Source of the DNA: Lentisphaeria bacterium UBA1791
GTDB taxonomy: Bacteria; Verrucomicrobiota; Lentisphaeria; Victivallales; Victivallaceae
Assembly (NCBI GenBank): GCA_002314455.1
Contig: DCFZ01000036.1
Location: 18,744 to 82,743, forward strand
Reading direction: 5' to 3'
DNA length: 64,000 nucleotides
Part shown: in pieces, positions 61,268 to 64,000 of the stretch
Layout of the letters: each line of letters opens with the position of its first letter
Position numbering within the stretch: position 1 is the first letter of the stretch
Notes under the pieces: model-generated
Database searches by the model: none
Told to the model about the DNA's origin: nothing
What the model saw: the letters and a program-made list of their open reading frames with translations, nothing else
Position numbers and translations under genes: made by a program

Positions 61268-62203
61268 TCACGCCATAAAATCCGGCGCGGGCGCAGTACA
61301 ATTGATGATCTCGCCGCTTGCGCTGTGACGGAAGCTCAATTTCCACGCGTGAAGCGCCTGTCGGGGAAAGACCAGCGCGGCGCGGTCGGCGTCGCTCAAT
61401 GCGTCGTGTTTCTGGCGCAGATAGAAATTTTCGTCAAGCCCATAAAGTTTATCGCCGGCGACCGGGTAGCCGAGCGAAGCAAGCGTCGCGCGGATCTGGT
61501 GCATCCGCCCGGTGCCGAGCGTCGCTTCAACGAGGGAAAATTCGCCCTTCCGGGCGATCTTGCGAAAGGTGGTGAGGCAACTTTCGCACTTGACATTTTC
61601 CGGCGCCGTTTCCGCGTAGCGGCGCTTTTTGCGGATGACGGAAAGGTCGTCGTGAAAAAGAAATCCATCTGCCGTCAATTTTTCCGGGAAATCCCCGTGG
61701 ACGAGGACGAGGTAGACTTTCGTCATTTCAACGCGTTCCAGCTTGGCGGCGACTTCAGGGCGGAGCGCGACGATCATCGCGCCGCTCGTTTCGCGGTCGA
61801 GGCGGTTGACGAAGTGCAGTTCTTCGCCGTATTTTTCACGGAGCAAATACCACAAGGTGTGCTTAAAAAAGGGGCCCGCCGGGTGCACGCACAAATTTCC
61901 CGGCTTGTCGACGACGAGCAGATCGCCGTCTTCATACAAAATGCGATAGGAAAGTTCCGCCGGCGGCTCGACGAGTTCGCCGGGGCGGTATTCGACGACG
62001 CCGCCGATCGCCAGAAGCGTATCGGGCGCAACTGCCTTGTCGTTGTAAGTCACCGTGCCGTCGAGGATGAGTTTGCGCCATTCGTCGGCGCTGCGGTAGG
62101 TGAAACGACCGGCGAGAAAGTTGAGCAAAGTCGTGCCTGCCGCATCCCACGTGACGCTGCTTTTGACGATGCGCACGCCGTTGTTTTGCCCGTTGATCTT
62201 CAC
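61268..62203 (-). CDS. RluA-family RNA pseudouridine synthase
   Basis: 311 residues from a GTG at 62203, which overlaps the apbE stop (GTGA). N-terminal S4-like domain (about 30-75), then the RluA catalytic domain with Asp in HFVNRLDRETSGAM, YLVLVHGDFPE and TGRMHQIRATLASLGYPVAGDKLYG. Isomerises uridines in rRNA or tRNA; target unknown. A longer in-frame ATG start lies inside apbE and was rejected. Confidence 0.85.
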   Translation of the reverse strand: MKINGQNNGVRIVKSSVTWDAAGTTLLNFLAGRFTYRSADEWRKLILDGTVTYNDKAVAPDTLLAIGGVVEYRPGELVEPPAELSYRILYEDGDLLVVDKPGNLCVHPAGPFFKHTLWYLLREKYGEELHFVNRLDRETSGAMIVALRPEVAAKLERVEMTKVYLVLVHGDFPEKLTADGFLFHDDLSVIRKKRRYAETAPENVKCESCLTTFRKIARKGEFSLVEATLGTGRMHQIRATLASLGYPVAGDKLYGLDENFYLRQKHDALSDADRAALVFPRQALHAWKLSFRHSASGEIINCTAPAPDFMA

Positions 62204-63165
62204 GGTTCCACCAGAATGACGATGAACCCCATCCTGCGGAATTTCGCCGCAAGTTCGGGGCGCAGATAACAACTCGTCGAAGCCCAATCCGCCGTCACCG
62301 CGTCGGGGGCGACGACGGTCGCGGAATAACGGAATTCCGCCGGACGCCCCGTCTTGGCATTGAGGATATGACCGTAGCGTTTGCCATCCAGTACGACGAA
62401 GCGTTCATAATTTCCGGAAGTTGAAATTCCGACGTTGGCAAGCTGTTGCAATTCGGATTGCTTCACCGTTGCGTCGCTCGAGTCCGGCATCTTGATGCTG
62501 ACGGAAAATCCCTTTTTTCCGGGGAAAGGATCCAACAGCCGCAAATTGCCGCCGAGGTCGAGCGCGCCTTGGCTGACGCCGCAACGCTTCGCCGCATCGG
62601 CGGCGCGATCGAGCGCATACCCCTTGGCGATGCCGTCGAGGTCGAGCGCCATGCCTTTTACGGGAAAGAAAACGGTATGCTTGGCGTCGTCGAAAACAAC
62701 GCGCTCAAGTCCGACAAGAGATTGCACTTTGGCGATCTTTTCCGGCGGCGGGAGCTTTTCCTGCTTGCGGTAAAATCCCCAGAGATCCATCAGCGGCTTG
62801 ACGGTGACGTCAAAGGCGCCCTCGCTCTCGCAATATGCGCGCCGCGCTTCCAGCAGAATTGCCCAGAGCACATCGGAGCAGGCAAACGGCGTTTTTTCCG
62901 CCGTCGCGTTGAGGCGCGACAACTCGCTTTTTTCATCGCGCAGATTGCAGCAATCAATGACCTCCTGAAACGCTTTTTGGGCGGCGGCGGACGCTTCGTC
63001 GGAAACTTTTTCCGTTGCGTACCAGTCAAAGCACGCGATCGTACCCATCGTCGTAAAGCGGATGCTCCACCGTTCGGGGGATTCCCGGTTTCCGCGCAAA
63101 GAAAACGCCATCCCCGCCAGCAACAGCACAGCGAGGATGACGCCGCAAGCGGTACGCTTGGTCAT
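62200..63165 (-). CDS. apbE: FAD:protein FMN transferase (ApbE)
   Basis: 321 residues. N-terminal membrane anchor or signal (about 8-25; ACGVILAVLLLAGMAFS). ApbE landmarks: TTMGT near 39, MDLDGIAKGYALDRAAD-like segment near 172-188, GALDLGGN near 200, and GHILNAKTGRPAE with the TAD motif (VTADWASTS) near the end. Attaches FMN to threonines of NqrB/NqrC or RnfG-type proteins in the periplasm, so a sodium-pumping NQR or RNF complex is expected elsewhere. Overlaps the rluA-type gene by 4 bases. Confidence 0.92.
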   Translation of the reverse strand: MTKRTACGVILAVLLLAGMAFSLRGNRESPERWSIRFTTMGTIACFDWYATEKVSDEASAAAQKAFQEVIDCCNLRDEKSELSRLNATAEKTPFACSDVLWAILLEARRAYCESEGAFDVTVKPLMDLWGFYRKQEKLPPPEKIAKVQSLVGLERVVFDDAKHTVFFPVKGMALDLDGIAKGYALDRAADAAKRCGVSQGALDLGGNLRLLDPFPGKKGFSVSIKMPDSSDATVKQSELQQLANVGISTSGNYERFVVLDGKRYGHILNAKTGRPAEFRYSATVVAPDAVTADWASTSCYLRPELAAKFRRMGFIVILVEP

Positions 63166-63168
63166 CGC

Positions 63169-64000
63169 TTATTTCTCACGCGCAACGGCGACTTTGACGT
63201 CGACGCCGTTGAGTTCAAGCGCCGTATCGCCGGCGCCCGCTTCCAGCTTGGTCGCAAGGACTTCGCCCGCGATATAATCGTGGAACTGGGTCATCGCTTC
63301 GCGCCACGCTTCCGGCACCTCGTAGGCGACCGTGATGCGGTCCGCGACGTCGAAACCGGCTTCCTTGCGCAGATTCTGGATCTTGCTGACGAATTCGCGC
63401 GCAAAGCCTTCACGCTCCAATTCAGGCGTGATCTCGGTCGAAAGCGCGATGGTGATACCGTCGGAACTGGCGGCGACCAACCCCGCTTTTTCTTCGCGGT
63501 GAATGACGAGGTCTTCCGGAGTCAGCGTGAAACTCGTACCGCTTTCAAGCGAAAGTTTCACCTCTTTGCCGGCGAGAACGTCGCCGATTTCCTTGCCGGA
63601 AAGTTTTTCGATCAAACTTGCGGCGGCTTTCATTTCCTTGCCGAGCTTTTTGCCGAGCACCTTGAAGTTCGCCTTGCAGCTGCGTTTGACCAAATCTTCC
63701 TCGTCGGCGCAGAATTCGACGCTCTTGACGTTGAGTTCCTCGGCGATGATCGACGCGGCTTCGCGGAGCATCGCTTCGACTTCGGCGTCGGGCGCGGCGA
63801 GGATCGCCTTGGCGAGCGGCTGGCGCACCTTGAGGTTGTTCGCGGTGCGGAGGAAACGCCCCTGCGTCACGGCGAGCATCGTGTACTGCATCTGCTTTTC
63901 AAGACGCTCGTCGCGGCAGTCGTCGGGGGTCGGATATTCGCAAAGATGGACGGATTCCGGCATCGACTTGGTGCGCAACGTGCGGTAGATCGCCTCGGTC
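63169..64000 (-). CDS. ileS: Isoleucyl-tRNA synthetase, C-terminal part (gene runs past window end)
   Basis: About 277 C-terminal residues; the frame stays open to the window edge, so no start is seen. Region matches the anticodon-binding and C-terminal domains of the large IleRS type: FLRTANNLKVRQPLAKAIL, IIAEELNVKSVEF, ELEREGFAREFVSKIQNLRKEAGFDVADRI. Catalytic domain is outside the window. Three bases ahead of apbE, so likely co-transcribed. Confidence 0.92.
   Translation of the reverse strand, partial: TEAIYRTLRTKSMPESVHLCEYPTPDDCRDERLEKQMQYTMLAVTQGRFLRTANNLKVRQPLAKAILAAPDAEVEAMLREAASIIAEELNVKSVEFCADEEDLVKRSCKANFKVLGKKLGKEMKAAASLIEKLSGKEIGDVLAGKEVKLSLESGTSFTLTPEDLVIHREEKAGLVAASSDGITIALSTEITPELEREGFAREFVSKIQNLRKEAGFDVADRITVAYEVPEAWREAMTQFHDYIAGEVLATKLEAGAGDTALELNGVDVKVAVAREK

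Overview
The window looks like a chromosomal segment of a Gram-negative bacterium of the PVC group, most likely Lentisphaerota (Victivallales-like). This is an inference from the mixture of genes: a type III glutamine synthetase, a very large HrpA, hexuronate and sugar-acid catabolism, a large sodium:solute symporter, LuxS and GatB-dependent Gln-tRNA synthesis. DNA is GC-rich in genes and AT-rich in promoters. No 16S rRNA or phylogenetic marker search could be run. Housekeeping genes dominate. There is no CRISPR array, phage or insertion sequence.

Layout. 1-4.1 kb (minus): the 5' end of a tRNA, a PurF-like protein without its catalytic cysteine, and a hexosamine operon of a decayed glmS, glmM and a GlmU-like left-handed beta-helix protein. 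4.6-7.2 kb (plus): end of the alpha ribosomal operon (rpmJ, rpsM, rpsK, rpoA, rplQ; no rpsD). 7.4-11 kb: glnN, rpmE, prfA. 11.1-12.5 kb (minus): membrane GT2 synthase. 12.7-17.6 kb: gltX, gatB, a RecO-like gene, a lipoprotein and a secreted alpha/beta hydrolase. 17.8-26.7 kb: a seven-gene catabolic operon led by an IclR regulator, with an enolase-superfamily dehydratase, an SDR, a 990-residue protein of unknown family, a mutarotase-like protein, an MFS transporter and a secreted GH16 glucanase. It has one clear sigma70 promoter followed by a perfect 19-bp inverted repeat. 26.7-27.0 kb: a stretch with many nested inverted repeats that may be a structured RNA. 27-29.1 kb (minus): MTA/SAH nucleosidase and an adenine deaminase split in two. 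29.1-29.6 kb: intergenic repeat island. 29.6-37.8 kb: esterase, hrpA, secreted protein, SSS symporter. 37.9-40.9 kb: GT2-GtrA fusion and a polytopic membrane protein. 40.9-43.2 kb: DEAD-box helicase and a glyoxalase-fold protein. 43.2-50.4 kb (minus): tight operon lon, LolA-like, pyrF, der, unknown, NtrC-type regulator. 50.5-53.8 kb: ZIP transporter, YczE-like protein, YgiQ radical-SAM protein. 53.8-56.2 kb (minus): luxS, unknown, nudC, glutamine amidotransferase. 56.3-61.3 kb: HI0933-type flavoprotein and uxaB-uxaA-MBL operon. 61.3-64 kb (minus): ileS (partial), apbE, rluA-type synthase.

How the genes fit together. Two carbon-acquisition modules (17.8-26.7 kb and 57.6-61.3 kb) point to growth on polysaccharide-derived sugars and sugar acids: an extracellular GH16 enzyme, import by MFS, then oxidation and dehydration inside the cell. 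LuxS and the MTA/SAH nucleosidase together complete the two-step recycling of S-adenosylhomocysteine. GltX and GatB suggest tRNA-Gln is made by transamidation. Most intergenic promoters found share a TATATT or TATAGT -10 box 17 bp downstream of a TTGNNN -35 box.

Most promising leads: the IclR operon with its unknown 990-residue protein, the structured-looking segment at 26.72-26.96 kb, the internally deleted glmS, the PurF-like protein lacking Cys2, the split adenine deaminase and the repeat island at 29.2-29.55 kb.
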